Source: Methylobacterium sp. Leaf123
GTDB lineage: Bacteria > Pseudomonadota > Alphaproteobacteria > Rhizobiales > Beijerinckiaceae
Length of the DNA: 54,500 nucleotides
Direction: 5' to 3'
Assembly: GCF_001423405.1 (NCBI RefSeq)
Contig: NZ_LMNS01000023.1
Span: 373,181-427,680, forward strand
The notes under the pieces are model-generated. The model saw nothing but the letters and a program-made list of their open reading frames with translations, was not told the origin of the DNA and made no database searches. Positions 44,414-53,353 of this stretch are shown one piece after another (the first letter of the stretch is position 1; every line of letters begins with the position of its first letter). A program made the position numbers and the translations under genes.

Positions 44414-45652
44414 GTGAGCGGAAGCACGCTGTTCGACCAGATCCTCGATCCCGCCAACCGGGCGAACCCCTACCCGCTCTACGCCGAGCTGCGAAAGATC
44501 CCCGTCGCGCGGCAGGAGGACGGCACCTACGTCGTCAGCACCCATGCCGAGCTGGCGCGGCTGATCTCCGATCCGCGGATCAGCTCGGACGATCTGCCCG
44601 ACCCGCAGAAATTCCGCTGGACCGGGCACCCCGTCACCGACCTGCTGGTGCGCCCGGTGCGGGCCGAGATCCGCAAGCGCCACCCCCCCTTCATCTTCCG
44701 CGACCCACCCGACCACGACCGCCTGCGGGGCCAAGTGATGCGCTGCTTCACGCCCGAACGGGTGCGCGGCATGCGCGCGAAGACGCAAGAGATCACCGAC
44801 GACCTGATCGGCAAGATGCGGGGCAAGACCCAGATCGATCTCGTCGACGACTTCTCCTATCCGCTGCCCGTCACCGTGATCTGCGAGTTGCTCGGTGTGC
44901 CGGCGGAAGACGAGGCGCAGTTCCACGGCTGGGCGACGCAGCTCGCGACGGCGCTGGAGCCCAACCGGCGCAGCGACGAGGAGACGAGGGCCAAGAACGA
45001 GGTCTGCTTCACCGAGATCGCCGACTACCTCCAGGGGCTGATCAAGGAGAAGCGCAAGGACCCTCAGGACGACATCCTCTCCGACCTCGCCATCGACCGG
45101 GAGGGGATGAACGATTTCGACCTGATCGCCACCGCCGTGCTGCTGCTGGTGGCGGGCCACGAGACCACGGTGAACCTCATCACCAACGGCATGCTGACGC
45201 TGCTGCGCTTCCCCGAGCATGGGGAGCGCCTGCGCGCCGAGCCGGAGATCGCCCCGCGCCTGATCGAGGAATTGCTGCGCTACGAGCCGCCGGTCCATTA
45301 CCGCACCCGGCTCGCGCTCACCGACATCCCGGTGGCCGGGATCACCATCCCGAAGGATGCGCCGGTGATTTTTCTGCTCGCCGCCGCCAACCGCGACCCG
45401 CTCCGCTTTCCCGACCCCGACCGCTTCGACCCCGACCGCCCCGACAACCGCCATCTCGGCTTCGGCGGCGGGCTGCATTACTGCGTCGGCGCCCCGCTCG
45501 CGCGGATCGAGGCGGAGGTCGCCCTGATCAGTCTCGTGCGGCGGCTGAAGGGCGTGTCCCTGACCGAAGACCCGCCCCCCTACCGACCCGGCGCCTCGCT
45601 GCGCGGGCCGCGGCATCTGCGTTTGGCGCTGGAGGGTGTGGCGGAGGAGTAA
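44414..45652 (+). CDS. Cytochrome P450
   Basis: Soluble bacterial class I P450, 412 residues. I-helix motif AGHETT at 247-252, ExxR in EELLRYEPP, heme-binding FGGGLHYCVGAPLAR with the axial Cys at 357, and HRLR-type FIFRDPPDHDRLRGQVMRCFTP. The GTG start at 44414 follows the reductase stop by four bases. Ferredoxin, reductase and P450 together form a complete three-component monooxygenase. The substrate is unknown; similarity by eye is to CYP107-like hydroxylases, but that is a weak impression. Confidence 0.94.
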   Translation: MSGSTLFDQILDPANRANPYPLYAELRKIPVARQEDGTYVVSTHAELARLISDPRISSDDLPDPQKFRWTGHPVTDLLVRPVRAEIRKRHPPFIFRDPPDHDRLRGQVMRCFTPERVRGMRAKTQEITDDLIGKMRGKTQIDLVDDFSYPLPVTVICELLGVPAEDEAQFHGWATQLATALEPNRRSDEETRAKNEVCFTEIADYLQGLIKEKRKDPQDDILSDLAIDREGMNDFDLIATAVLLLVAGHETTVNLITNGMLTLLRFPEHGERLRAEPEIAPRLIEELLRYEPPVHYRTRLALTDIPVAGITIPKDAPVIFLLAAANRDPLRFPDPDRFDPDRPDNRHLGFGGGLHYCVGAPLARIEAEVALISLVRRLKGVSLTEDPPPYRPGASLRGPRHLRLALEGVAEE

Positions 45653-45674
45653 TCCTCTACCCGAGTGCCGCTGG

Positions 45675-45868
45675 GATCCCCTCTCCCCGCGCGCGGGGAG
45701 AGGACCGCGACGACCCTGTCGTCGGCGCGGTAAGCCCGAAGGGCGAAGGTGAGGGGGCGATGCCGGAAGAGGCTCGTCCTGAACCGCCCCCTCACCTTCG
45801 GCTGCCGCCTCGCTTCGGCGACGGCGAGGTCGCCGAAGCCCTCTCCCCGCGCGCGGGGAGAGGGAATG
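45675..45868. repeat. Mosaic of palindromes between the P450 and rplA genes
   Basis: Two copies of the palindrome CTCTCCCCGCGCGCGGGGAGAG (around 45679-45703 and 45839-45863) flank an inverted pair, CGAAGGTGAGGGGGC (from 45743) and GCCCCCTCACCTTCG (to 45800). A GC-rich element GGTCGCCGAAGCC adjoins the second copy. With the rplA terminator it fills the 315-base gap 45653-45967, which has no gene. Confidence 0.75.
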
Positions 45869-45910
45869 CGTATGCGGCGCCTCGGGACATCGGAAACCTT
45901 GACAGCCAAA

Positions 45911-45945
45911 AGAAAAGCGCCCGACCTTTCGGCCGGGCGCTCTCC
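45911..45945 (-). terminator. rplA terminator
   Basis: Stem AGCGCCCG-ACC (45916-45926) with GGC-CGGGCGCT (45931-45941), followed on the minus strand by CTTTTCTTTT. It ends the secE-nusG-rplK-rplA unit 27 bases after the rplA stop. Confidence 0.85.
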
Positions 45946-45967
45946 CAAACGTCCCTGCGGACGCGAC

Positions 45968-46666
45968 TTACGCGGTCAGAACCGTGGACGGCTCGACCTT
46001 CACGCCCGGGCCCATCGTCGAGGTGACGGCGATGCGCTGGATGTAGGTGCCCTTGGCGCCCGTGGGCTTCGCCTTGGCGACCGCGTCGGCGAAGGCCTTG
46101 ATGTTCTCGATGAGCTTCTGCTCATCGAAGGACACCTTGCCGACGCCGGCGTGGATAATGCCGGCCTTCTCGACGCGGAACTCGACCGCGCCGCCCTTGG
46201 CGGCGGCGACGGCACCCTTCACGTCCATGGTGACGGTGCCGACCTTCGGGTTCGGCATCAGGCCGCGCGGGCCCAGCACCTTACCGAGACGGCCGACGAG
46301 CGGCATCAGGTCCGGGGTCGCGATGCAGCGATCGAACTCGATCTTGCCGCCCTGGACGATCTCGAGGAGATCCTCGGCGCCGACGATGTCGGCACCCGCC
46401 GCCCGGGCGTCATCCGCCTTGGCGCCGCGGGCGAAGACCGCCACGCGAACCGTCCGGCCGGAGCCGTTCGGCAGGTTGCAGACGCCGCGGACCATCTGGT
46501 CGGCGTGACGGGGATCGACGCCGAGATTCATCGAGATCTCGACGGTCTCGTCGAACTTGGCCGAAGCCTTCGACTTCACCAGCTTGATCGCCTCGTCGAT
46601 GGCGTAGAGCTTCATCGGCTCCAGACCCTCGCGGGCGGCGCGGATGCGCTTTCCTTCGCGTGCCAT
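45968..46666 (-). CDS. rplA: 50S ribosomal protein L1
   Basis: Large-subunit protein of the L1 stalk and translational repressor of its own operon, 232 residues. Hallmarks are [58 protein letters not shown] and [20 protein letters not shown]. The start at 46666 ([14 protein letters not shown]) is the conserved one; the frame happens to stay open upstream through rplK. It follows rplK by 11 bases. Confidence 0.98.
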   Translation of the reverse strand: MAREGKRIRAAREGLEPMKLYAIDEAIKLVKSKASAKFDETVEISMNLGVDPRHADQMVRGVCNLPNGSGRTVRVAVFARGAKADDARAAGADIVGAEDLLEIVQGGKIEFDRCIATPDLMPLVGRLGKVLGPRGLMPNPKVGTVTMDVKGAVAAAKGGAVEFRVEKAGIIHAGVGKVSFDEQKLIENIKAFADAVAKAKPTGAKGTYIQRIAVTSTMGPGVKVEPSTVLTA

Positions 46667-46677
46667 ATCGCCCTCCC

Positions 46678-47127
46678 TTACGCGACGACTTCGAGGCCCA
46701 TGGCTCGCGCGGAGCCACGGATCATCGCGACCGCCGCATCGACGGAGTCGCAGTTCAGGTCGGGCATCTTCTTCTCGGCGATCTCGCGAAGCTGGGCTTC
46801 GGTGATCTTGCCGACGGTCGGGCCCTTGCCCGGGGTCTTGGAGCCGGAAGCCGGCTTCTTGCCGATCTTCAGGCCAACCGCCTTCTTCAGGAAGAAGGTG
46901 ACCGGGGGCTGCTTCATCTCGAAGGTGAAGGAGCGGTCCTGATACGCGGTGATGATCACCGGGATCGGGGTGCCCTTCTCCATCTGCGCGGTCTTCGCGT
47001 TGAAGGCCTTGCAGAATTCCATGATGTTGAGGCCGCGCTGACCGAGCGCGGGACCGATCGGCGGCGACGGGTTGGCGGCGCCGGCCGGGACTTGAAGCTT
47101 CACGTAGCCCGTGATCTTCTTCGCCAT
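46678..47127 (-). CDS. rplK: 50S ribosomal protein L11
   Basis: GTPase-centre ribosomal protein, 149 residues. Family marks are [52 protein letters not shown] and the C-terminal rRNA-binding [20 protein letters not shown]. The ATG at 47127 is followed by the invariant AKK. It is downstream of nusG and upstream of rplA in the usual order; rplJ, normally next, is about 20 kb away. Confidence 0.98.
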   Translation of the reverse strand: MAKKITGYVKLQVPAGAANPSPPIGPALGQRGLNIMEFCKAFNAKTAQMEKGTPIPVIITAYQDRSFTFEMKQPPVTFFLKKAVGLKIGKKPASGSKTPGKGPTVGKITEAQLREIAEKKMPDLNCDSVDAAVAMIRGSARAMGLEVVA

Positions 47128-47252
47128 GGGACTTCTCCCAACGAGTGCCCATCGCCGGGCTGCCTAGGCACGGACGGACGGGCAGTGACAGGTCGCGGTG
47201 CGATCCGTGGACCCCGGAGGCGAAGCCGGGCGGATCTCCCGCGGATGATGCC

Positions 47253-47450
47253 CTACCGCGGCAGGGACTTATCCGGCGAAGCCGGATCTCGATGAGACGA
47301 CCACCTGTAGGTTTTGTGGAAGTCCCGCAAACTCATTCGCCCGGTCAGCAGCCGCCCGTAAAACAGCCCGAGACACAGGAGGATCGAACAGACTTTGATC
47401 TCGGCGGCGACCCAATTCCAAGCATGGAGCAGGGCGGCCGCTTCGATCAC
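47253..47450 (-). CDS. Possible 65-residue membrane peptide after nusG
   Basis: A GTG frame begins five bases after the nusG stop and runs 65 codons. It has one hydrophobic segment ([16 protein letters not shown]) and a basic tail. It occupies most of the 328-base nusG-rplK spacer (47128-47455), which is longer than usual. I do not recognise it. The rest of the spacer is rplK leader, including small palindromes such as TCCGGCGAAGCCGGA, and may hold an L1-binding site. Confidence 0.25.
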   Translation of the reverse strand: MIEAAALLHAWNWVAAEIKVCSILLCLGLFYGRLLTGRMSLRDFHKTYRWSSHRDPASPDKSLPR

Positions 47451-47455
47451 GTGTT

Positions 47456-47989
47456 CTAGACCTTCTCGACCTGGCCGTATTCCAGCTCGACCGGAGTGGC
47501 ACGGCCGAAGATCGACACCGCCACCTTGAGGCGCGAGCGGGCGTCGTCGATTTCCTCGACGGTGCCGTTGAAGGAGGCGAAGGGTCCGTCGGAGACGCGC
47601 ACCGTCTCGCCGATCTCGAAGGAGACCGTGTGCTTCGGGCGATCCACGCCCTCCTGCACCTGGCCCTTGATGCGCTCGGCCTCGGCGTCCGGAATCGGCA
47701 CGGGCTTGGCCTTGTCGGCGCCCAGGAAGCCGGTCACCTTCGGGGTGTTCTTGATGAGGTGGTAGACCTCGTCGGTGAGGTCGCACTTCACGAGCACGTA
47801 GCCCGGGAAGAACTTGCGCTCGGCATCGACCTTGCGGCCGCGGCGCACCTCGGTGACCTTCTCGGTCGGAACCATGACCTCGTCGAACAGTTCGGTCAGC
47901 CCACGCTGGGCCGCCTGATCCTTGATGGATTGGGCGACCTTATTCTCGAAGTTCGAGTAGGCGTGGACGATGTACCAGCGCTTCGACAC
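47456..47989 (-). CDS. nusG: Transcription termination/antitermination factor NusG
   Basis: RNA-polymerase-associated elongation factor coupling to Rho and the ribosome, 177 residues. The NGN domain carries RWYIVHAYSNFENKVAQSI, VMVPTEKVTEVRRG and KFFPGYVLVKCDLTDEVYHLIKNTPKVTGFLG. The KOW domain is FEIGETVRVSDGPFASFNGTVEEID. The ATG is at 47989. It follows secE by 43 bases in the conserved order. Confidence 0.98.
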   Translation of the reverse strand: MSKRWYIVHAYSNFENKVAQSIKDQAAQRGLTELFDEVMVPTEKVTEVRRGRKVDAERKFFPGYVLVKCDLTDEVYHLIKNTPKVTGFLGADKAKPVPIPDAEAERIKGQVQEGVDRPKHTVSFEIGETVRVSDGPFASFNGTVEEIDDARSRLKVAVSIFGRATPVELEYGQVEKV

Positions 47990-48032
47990 GGGTCTCTCAA
48001 CTCCTCGGCGTCCGTAAGACGCCTGCGATAAC

Positions 48033-48335
48033 TCAGGCGCCGATCCCGAGGACCAGGCTGACGGCGAAGCGCATCACCTGATCGACGGCGACGAAGAACA
48101 AGCTCGCCACCACGACCATGATGAACACCATGATGGTGGTCACGGTGGTTTCCTTGCGGGTCGGCCACGTGACCTTGCGGCCTTCGTCGCGCACCTCGCC
48201 CAGGAACTCCACCGGGCCCACCCGCTTCGGCGCGGGGCGCGCGGGCGGGGTCGGGCGCTGGGGCGCAACGGGGGCCGTGCCGCGTTTGAGTCCGCGGGCC
48301 GCGTCGGCTTTCTTGGTCGCTTCGTTCGATGCCAT
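48033..48335 (-). CDS. secE: Preprotein translocase subunit SecE
   Basis: Essential clamp of the SecYEG channel, 100 residues. A charged Ala/Pro-rich N-terminal extension of about 45 residues precedes the SecE core: VEFLGEVRDEGRKVTWPTRKETTVTTIMVFIMVVVASLFFVAVD, with the amphipathic helix and one transmembrane helix. The start at 48335 (MASNEATKKADAARG) is chosen because the further upstream open frame runs toward the tRNA gene and is not conserved in kind. Confidence 0.93.
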   Translation of the reverse strand: MASNEATKKADAARGLKRGTAPVAPQRPTPPARPAPKRVGPVEFLGEVRDEGRKVTWPTRKETTVTTIMVFIMVVVASLFFVAVDQVMRFAVSLVLGIGA

Positions 48336-48532
48336 GGCGCAACTGAAACCGGACAGGGCTCCGGGAACCACCGATCGCGGTGCGGGGACAGTCGCGTCCC
48401 ACACCGACAGCATCTGAGGATCTCGGAATGCGCCCGCTCTAGCGCAAGTGATCCGGCTTGTCGATGGGTTCGGGACGGGGTGCCGCGGGTCGGATGCCAA
48501 GTCGGTCTCGGCGTCGGGCTCGGTGCGCGCCG

Positions 48533-48609
48533 TGGCAGGAGTGGAGGGACTCGAACCCCCAACCCCCGGTTTTGGAGACCGGTGCTCTGACCAGTTGAGC
48601 TACACTCCT
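48533..48609 (-). tRNA. trnW: tRNA-Trp (CCA anticodon)
   Basis: A 77-base cloverleaf including an encoded CCA (complement of 48533-48535). The acceptor stem AGGAGTG pairs with CACTCCT, the discriminator base is G, the anticodon loop is CTCCAAA giving anticodon CCA, and the T arm is GGGGG-TTCGAGT-CCCTC. It stands upstream of secE, the classic trnW-secE-nusG order. A weak promoter-like TTGCTT...CATGAC with 17-base spacing lies upstream. Confidence 0.97.
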
Positions 48610-48687
48610 ACGGCGCGCGCGGCGCGGCTCGCGTCATGCCGCAACCTGCGGCCCAAAGCAAGGGCAGGACGTCGCGCAGAGCAATCG

Positions 48688-49254
48688 CTATTCTTCGTCC
48701 CCCTCGAAATCCGCCTCCGCGAAGGGATAGGCCGCCTCGACGAGGTAGGGCCCGCCGCCGCGCGAGGTGCGGGCGGAGAACAGAGCGGCGCGGCGCGCCG
48801 TGAAGCTCAAGCGGGGAAACACCCCCGCCTCCGTCAGCCGTCGCGCCACGGCCTCCGGGGAGGCCTCGCGGTTGAGGCGGGCCAGCGTCACGTGCGGCGT
48901 GAACTTGCGCCGCTCCGGCGCGGCCCCGGCCCGACGGGCGATGCGCTCGTGCTCCTCCTGCAGGTAGATGAGGTCCGGCGTGGGGACGACCGAGGCGTAG
49001 AGCGCCCGCGGCCGGTCGCCGCCGAAGCTCGCCAGCCCGTCCAGCGTCACCGTGAGCGGCGTGCGCGCCCTCGCTTCCGCCAAGCCGGCATCGAGATCGG
49101 CGGCGATCACGTCGTCGATCTCGCCGAGGAAGCGCAGGGTGACGTGGTAGTCGCCCGGCTCGATCCAGCGCGCGCCGGGCAGGCCGCCGCGGAAGAACGA
49201 CAGCCGCTCGGCGATGTCCGGCGGGATTTCGAGGCCGGTGAACAGGCACGGCAT
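48688..49254 (-). CDS. thpR: RNA 2',3'-cyclic phosphodiesterase (2'-5' RNA ligase family)
   Basis: A 188-residue 2H phosphoesterase. Two HxTx motifs supply the catalytic histidines: HVTLRFLG at His37 and HVTLARL at His121. The start at 49254 (MPCLFTGLEIPPDIAE) is the family start. It lies seven bases downstream of the TesA-like gene's stop, so the two are probably cotranscribed. The in vivo substrate of the family is uncertain. Confidence 0.9.
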   Translation of the reverse strand: MPCLFTGLEIPPDIAERLSFFRGGLPGARWIEPGDYHVTLRFLGEIDDVIAADLDAGLAEARARTPLTVTLDGLASFGGDRPRALYASVVPTPDLIYLQEEHERIARRAGAAPERRKFTPHVTLARLNREASPEAVARRLTEAGVFPRLSFTARRAALFSARTSRGGGPYLVEAAYPFAEADFEGDEE

Positions 49255-49261
49255 GGTCGGC

Positions 49262-49912
49262 TCAGCCCTTCTTCTCCGGAGTCTGGCCCAGGCGGCCCAG
49301 GAAGGTCTCGACACTCGGCAGGATGCCCTCGACGATCCGCTCGACGCCCTTGGCGGTGGGGTGGAGCCCGTCATCCATGGTGTTGGCGCGCTGGCCCGTC
49401 ACGCCGTCGAGAAAGAACGGGTAGAGCACGAGGCCGTGCGCCCCCGCGAGGTCGGGATAGATCGCGTCGAACCGGGCGCGGTACTCCGTGCCGAGGTTCG
49501 GCGCGGCCAGCATGCCGGCGAGCAGCACGGGGATGTTGCGCTCCTTCAGCCGCGCGATGATCGTTTCGAGCGCCTTGCGGGTCACCGCCGGATCGGTGCC
49601 GCGCAGCATGTCGTTGGCGCCGAGTTCGAGGATCACGCCCTGCGTGCCGTCCGGCACCGACCAGTCGAGCCGGTCGAGCCCGCCGGTGCTGGTGTCGCCC
49701 GATACGCCGGCATTGGCGATCTCGACCCGGTACCCCTTGGCCTTCAGCGCCCGCTCCAGCACCGCGGGGAAGGCGGCGTCGGCCGGCAGGCGGTAGCCCG
49801 CGGTGAGGCTGTCGCCGAAGGCCACGAGCTTGAGCGGCGCCGGCTCGGCCCGTGCGGAACCGGGCAGCAGGCCGGCTGCGCCGACGAGCGTGGCTGCGGC
49901 GAAGAGGAGCAT
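49262..49912 (-). CDS. Periplasmic SGNH esterase (TesA-like arylesterase)
   Basis: A 216-residue GDSL hydrolase like E. coli TesA (thioesterase I / protease I / lysophospholipase L1). Signal peptide MLLFAAATLVGAAGLLPGSARA. Block I FGDSLTAGY has the nucleophile Ser35, block III is GANDML (Asn100), and block V DGLHP has Asp181 and His184. The ATG at 49912 is chosen; a GTG 26 codons upstream in frame is possible. It is divergent from a YbbA-like ATPase, as tesA is from ybbA in E. coli. Confidence 0.9.
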   Translation of the reverse strand: MLLFAAATLVGAAGLLPGSARAEPAPLKLVAFGDSLTAGYRLPADAAFPAVLERALKAKGYRVEIANAGVSGDTSTGGLDRLDWSVPDGTQGVILELGANDMLRGTDPAVTRKALETIIARLKERNIPVLLAGMLAAPNLGTEYRARFDAIYPDLAGAHGLVLYPFFLDGVTGQRANTMDDGLHPTAKGVERIVEGILPSVETFLGRLGQTPEKKG

Positions 49913-50125
49913 CAGCGCGGCCCTGCGCCGGAGGCGGCGCGGCCCCACATCGGCTCCGTCCGCCTCGCGCCGGGCGCCCAACCATGACACAGAGCGTGAC
50001 GCATGCCTGCCGGGTCCGGCTTCCGCTTCGTTCGCGTGGTGCAAGACCGTATCCTTTCGCTCGGACATGTCCGGGTGGTTGCCAAGCTGCCCATCAACTT
50101 CCCCGCCAAGATCGGTCGGTGCCTG

Positions 50126-50810
<685 letters not shown>

Positions 50811-50818
<8 letters not shown>

Positions 50819-50840
50819 AAAACCAAGGCGCCTGAAAAAC
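50811..50840. repeat. 13-base direct repeat at the end of the YbbA-like gene
   Basis: GCGCCTGAAAAAC occurs at 50811-50823 and again at 50828-50840. The first copy contains the stop codon of the ATPase gene. Confidence 0.6.
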
Positions 50841-50942
50841 GATGCCTTCCGGTGCCGGTCGGGCGCCGAAAGGCAAGCACGGTTCGGAGGTTGCAGCGGT
50901 CTGTTCGCGCGCCGCTTCACGCGGCGCGGCAAACCGAAACGA

Positions 50943-51149
50943 TCAGGCGTTCAGCGGGGCGCCGATCCGGGCGCGGAGCTGAGCCCGCAGATTCTGGTTG
51001 GCGGCACTGCGGTCGGCGTCGAGGGCCCACATCAGGCGCAGGAGCCGGCTGATCGGCAGAGCCCGGTCCTCAATAGCCTCGGCAACCTGCTGCTGGATCG
51101 ATTTCGAGGTCGCCATGAACGTCTCGGCCGTGGTCTGCATGAGTCGCAT
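50943..51149 (-). CDS. Small hypothetical protein
   Basis: A 68-residue, mostly helical, soluble-looking protein (SIQQQVAEAIEDRALPISRLLRLMWALDADRSAANQNLRAQLRARIG). The start is uncertain: ATGs at 51149, 51140 and 51116 are all in frame, and none has a strong ribosome site. I do not recognise the family. A GCGCCGC/GCGGCGC hairpin (50909-50927) follows the stop. Confidence 0.5.
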   Translation of the reverse strand: MRLMQTTAETFMATSKSIQQQVAEAIEDRALPISRLLRLMWALDADRSAANQNLRAQLRARIGAPLNA

Positions 51150-51287
51150 CCGGAAACGGGCTCGCCCCCCGCGGGGCGGGCTCTTAAACGGTTCCAAATC
51201 GCAAGGCCATAGGTTTGCCGGCTTGCAGTTACCGGTTCCTGCGACAGCCCGCGCCGCGCCTCACAGCTTTTTGAAGCCGGCTCGGTG

Positions 51288-51959
51288 TCAGGCAAGCGGC
51301 GAGCGCGCGTAGCCGTCGAGCAGATCCTGCGGATCACGGTAGATCGCGATGCAACCGGCCGCCGACAGCTCGGCTTCCGGAAAGCCGCCGCACAGGACGC
51401 CGATCGTGGAAAGCCCAGCGCCGGCAGCGGCTTGCGCGTCATAGGGCGTGTCCCCGATCACCATCACCGCCTCTTTGGGGATGCCGGGAAGCTTCTCCAG
51501 CACGGCCTCGAAGATGTCGGGATGCGGCTTGGATCGGTCGGCGTCGTCGGAGGTCGTGACCACATCGACGAGTTCGGTGATCCCAAGGATTTTCTGGTAG
51601 TTCTCCACCTCATCCGCCTTGCCGGAGGACGCGAGCGCGACGGTCTGGCCTGCATCGCGCACATGGCTGAGCAGCGCCTTCACGGCGGGAAACGGCTTGG
51701 CCTGCGCGAGATAGGATCGCTTGAACAGATCCGAGCGGTAGGCCTCGATCGCTTCGCCCTCGCGGGCGAGCCGATCCGCATCGACGAAGACCGTCAGGAG
51801 TTGATCTCCGCCCTTGCCGATCTGGCGGCGGACGTCGGCCTCCTTCGTCTCGATCCCGAAATGCGCAAAAGCCTCGACCCAGGCGCGGGCGTGCAGATCG
51901 ACGCTGTCGAGCAGCGTGCCGTCGATGTCGAAGACGACGGCTTTGATACGAGGGGACAT
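51288..51959 (-). CDS. HAD-family phosphatase
   Basis: A 223-residue haloacid dehalogenase-like hydrolase of the phosphoglycolate-phosphatase/beta-phosphoglucomutase type. Motif I is VVFDIDGTLLDSVDLH (nucleophile Asp11, acid Asp13), motif II ASSGK, motif III the Lys of SKPHPDIF, and motif IV VIGDTPYDAQAA. The helical cap is at about 20-85. The ATG at 51959 begins the family start. It follows the small exported-protein gene by 14 bases. The substrate is not predictable. Confidence 0.9.
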   Translation of the reverse strand: MSPRIKAVVFDIDGTLLDSVDLHARAWVEAFAHFGIETKEADVRRQIGKGGDQLLTVFVDADRLAREGEAIEAYRSDLFKRSYLAQAKPFPAVKALLSHVRDAGQTVALASSGKADEVENYQKILGITELVDVVTTSDDADRSKPHPDIFEAVLEKLPGIPKEAVMVIGDTPYDAQAAAGAGLSTIGVLCGGFPEAELSAAGCIAIYRDPQDLLDGYARSPLA

Positions 51960-51973
51960 CGAATCAGGCACTC

Positions 51974-52264
51974 TCAGCGCGGAAACAGGTGGAGGCCGTC
52001 GTCGGGGAGGAGATTGCGGGCGGGCCCGCCGGTCTGCTGGCCGCGCCCCTGCTGGTAATAGGGCAGTTCGGGGCGCCGGTCGTTGCCGCTGCCCGAATCG
52101 TATTCCCAGGGTGCGTTCCAGGGCGCCCGGCCGCTTACCGCCGGAACGGCGGGGCCGGTATAGAACGAATCGCCCGCCCGCACGGGGCCCGCCGCAGCGG
52201 CGCCGGCCGCCAGCATGGTGCCGAGGAAGACGGCGGCCGCACCTCGTGCGATCAACGCGCGCAT
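51974..52264 (-). CDS. Small exported hypothetical protein
   Basis: A 96-residue protein with a clear signal peptide (MRALIARGAAAVFLGTMLAAGAAAAG, cut near residue 25) and a polar, Gly/Pro/Gln-rich mature part without cysteines or repeats. It is probably periplasmic and possibly disordered. The HAD phosphatase gene begins 14 bases downstream, so they may be cotranscribed. I do not recognise the family. Confidence 0.6.
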   Translation of the reverse strand: MRALIARGAAAVFLGTMLAAGAAAAGPVRAGDSFYTGPAVPAVSGRAPWNAPWEYDSGSGNDRRPELPYYQQGRGQQTGGPARNLLPDDGLHLFPR

Positions 52265-52395
52265 CGCTTGTCATCCCCTGATCGTGGCAGCGCCCCGCCG
52301 GCGGAGCGCGAAAGGAAACGGCCGAGCCTGGTCCGCGTTCCGGAGCCTCGAACTCTATTGCCCCGACATTCCAGGGGCAGCCCCTTAAAAAGCGA

Positions 52396-52424
52396 AGCCC
52401 GCCGGCCCCGGAGGGCGGCGGGCT
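52396..52424 (-). terminator. Terminator of the DUF2934 gene
   Basis: Stem AGCCCGCCG (52396-52404) and CGGCGGGCT (52416-52424), with a T-rich run (TTCGCTTTTTAA) beyond it on the minus strand. Confidence 0.75.
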
Positions 52425-52451
52425 CTCGAACCGCATCCGTTGAGGGGCGGC

Positions 52452-52862
52452 TTAGTGGAGGACGACCGCCTCGGCTCCGGCGCGGCTGGCCGCCGACTTG
52501 GCCCTGGGTGCCGCCTTCACCGCCTTGGCGGCGGGCTTCTCGGCAGCCTTCGCGGCGGTCTTGGCCGGGGTCTTCTTGGCCGGTGCCTTGGCCTTGTCGG
52601 CAGCCTTGTCAGCAGCTTTGGCGGCGACGCTCGCCAGAACCTCGGTGGGGGCTTGCACCGCCGCCTTGGCGCGGGTGGCGCGGGGCTTGGCGACCTTGGC
52701 CGAAGCAGCGGGTGCCTCGGCTTCGATCAGAGCCGCAACCGGGGCCTGCCGCAGCTCGGACTCGGCCTGAAGCCAGTGGGCCTCGGCCCGGCCGAACACC
52801 CGGCCTTCACCTTCCCAGATGTAGTAGGCGCGCTCGCGCACGCTGTTCTCGCACAGCACCAT
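52452..52862 (-). CDS. DUF2934 protein with histone H1-like tail
   Basis: A 136-residue protein. Residues 8-38 match DUF2934 (VRERAYYIWEGEGRVFGRAEAHWLQAESEL). From about residue 50 the chain is a Lys/Ala/Pro-rich tail (KAADKAADKAKAPAKKTPAKTAAKAAEK) like histone H1 or AlgP, suggesting DNA or RNA binding. Function of the domain is unknown. The ATG is at 52862; the gene ends at a clear hairpin terminator. Confidence 0.75.
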   Translation of the reverse strand: MVLCENSVRERAYYIWEGEGRVFGRAEAHWLQAESELRQAPVAALIEAEAPAASAKVAKPRATRAKAAVQAPTEVLASVAAKAADKAADKAKAPAKKTPAKTAAKAAEKPAAKAVKAAPRAKSAASRAGAEAVVLH

Positions 52863-52924
52863 AACGCTCTCCCGAAATCGTCCGACGTGAGTTCGAACGA
52901 TGGAAGCGCATGGTTAAGGAGCGG

Positions 52925-53197
52925 TTAACCGCGTTCCGCAGCGCGGGAAAGACGAAGGTGGTTCGCACGCACCTTGCGGCGATAGCCCGCCACCACCGCA
53001 CCGTGCGAGGCGCCCGTCGCGAACTGCATCGCCGCCTCGCTGGCAGCCAACATCTTCTCGCTCACCATGCGCTGCGCCTCCGCCTGCGCACCGCTGCCCC
53101 CGGCCGCGAGCTTGGCCATCCGCAGGGCGATCACCGATTGCGCCTCGAAGGCGAGCAGGGTCGTGTCCAGGCCGAGCTTCCACCACGTTGCGTACAT
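52925..53197 (-). CDS. Hypothetical protein, helical
   Basis: A 90-residue, largely alpha-helical protein: MYATWWKLGLDTTLLAFEAQSVIALRMAKLAAGG, then QRMVSEKMLAASEAAMQFA and a basic C-terminus. The layout resembles phasin-like or other amphipathic helical proteins common in Hyphomicrobiales, but no firm family can be named. It is upstream of the DUF2934 gene on the same strand, 62 bases apart. Confidence 0.65.
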   Translation of the reverse strand: MYATWWKLGLDTTLLAFEAQSVIALRMAKLAAGGSGAQAEAQRMVSEKMLAASEAAMQFATGASHGAVVAGYRRKVRANHLRLSRAAERG

Positions 53198-53353
53198 CGA
53201 ACCTGCCCTCTCGTCGTCTCACGGCATCGATCGAACAAGATCACGACGGCCCGCTACGGCGCATGGCCGGGCTCGGGAACGGCGTAAAGACACATGTTCG
53301 ACAGTCTTCCCCGGCCGCCTCCGGTGGCGGGCGGCCGGGAAGGGCATCGCGGC

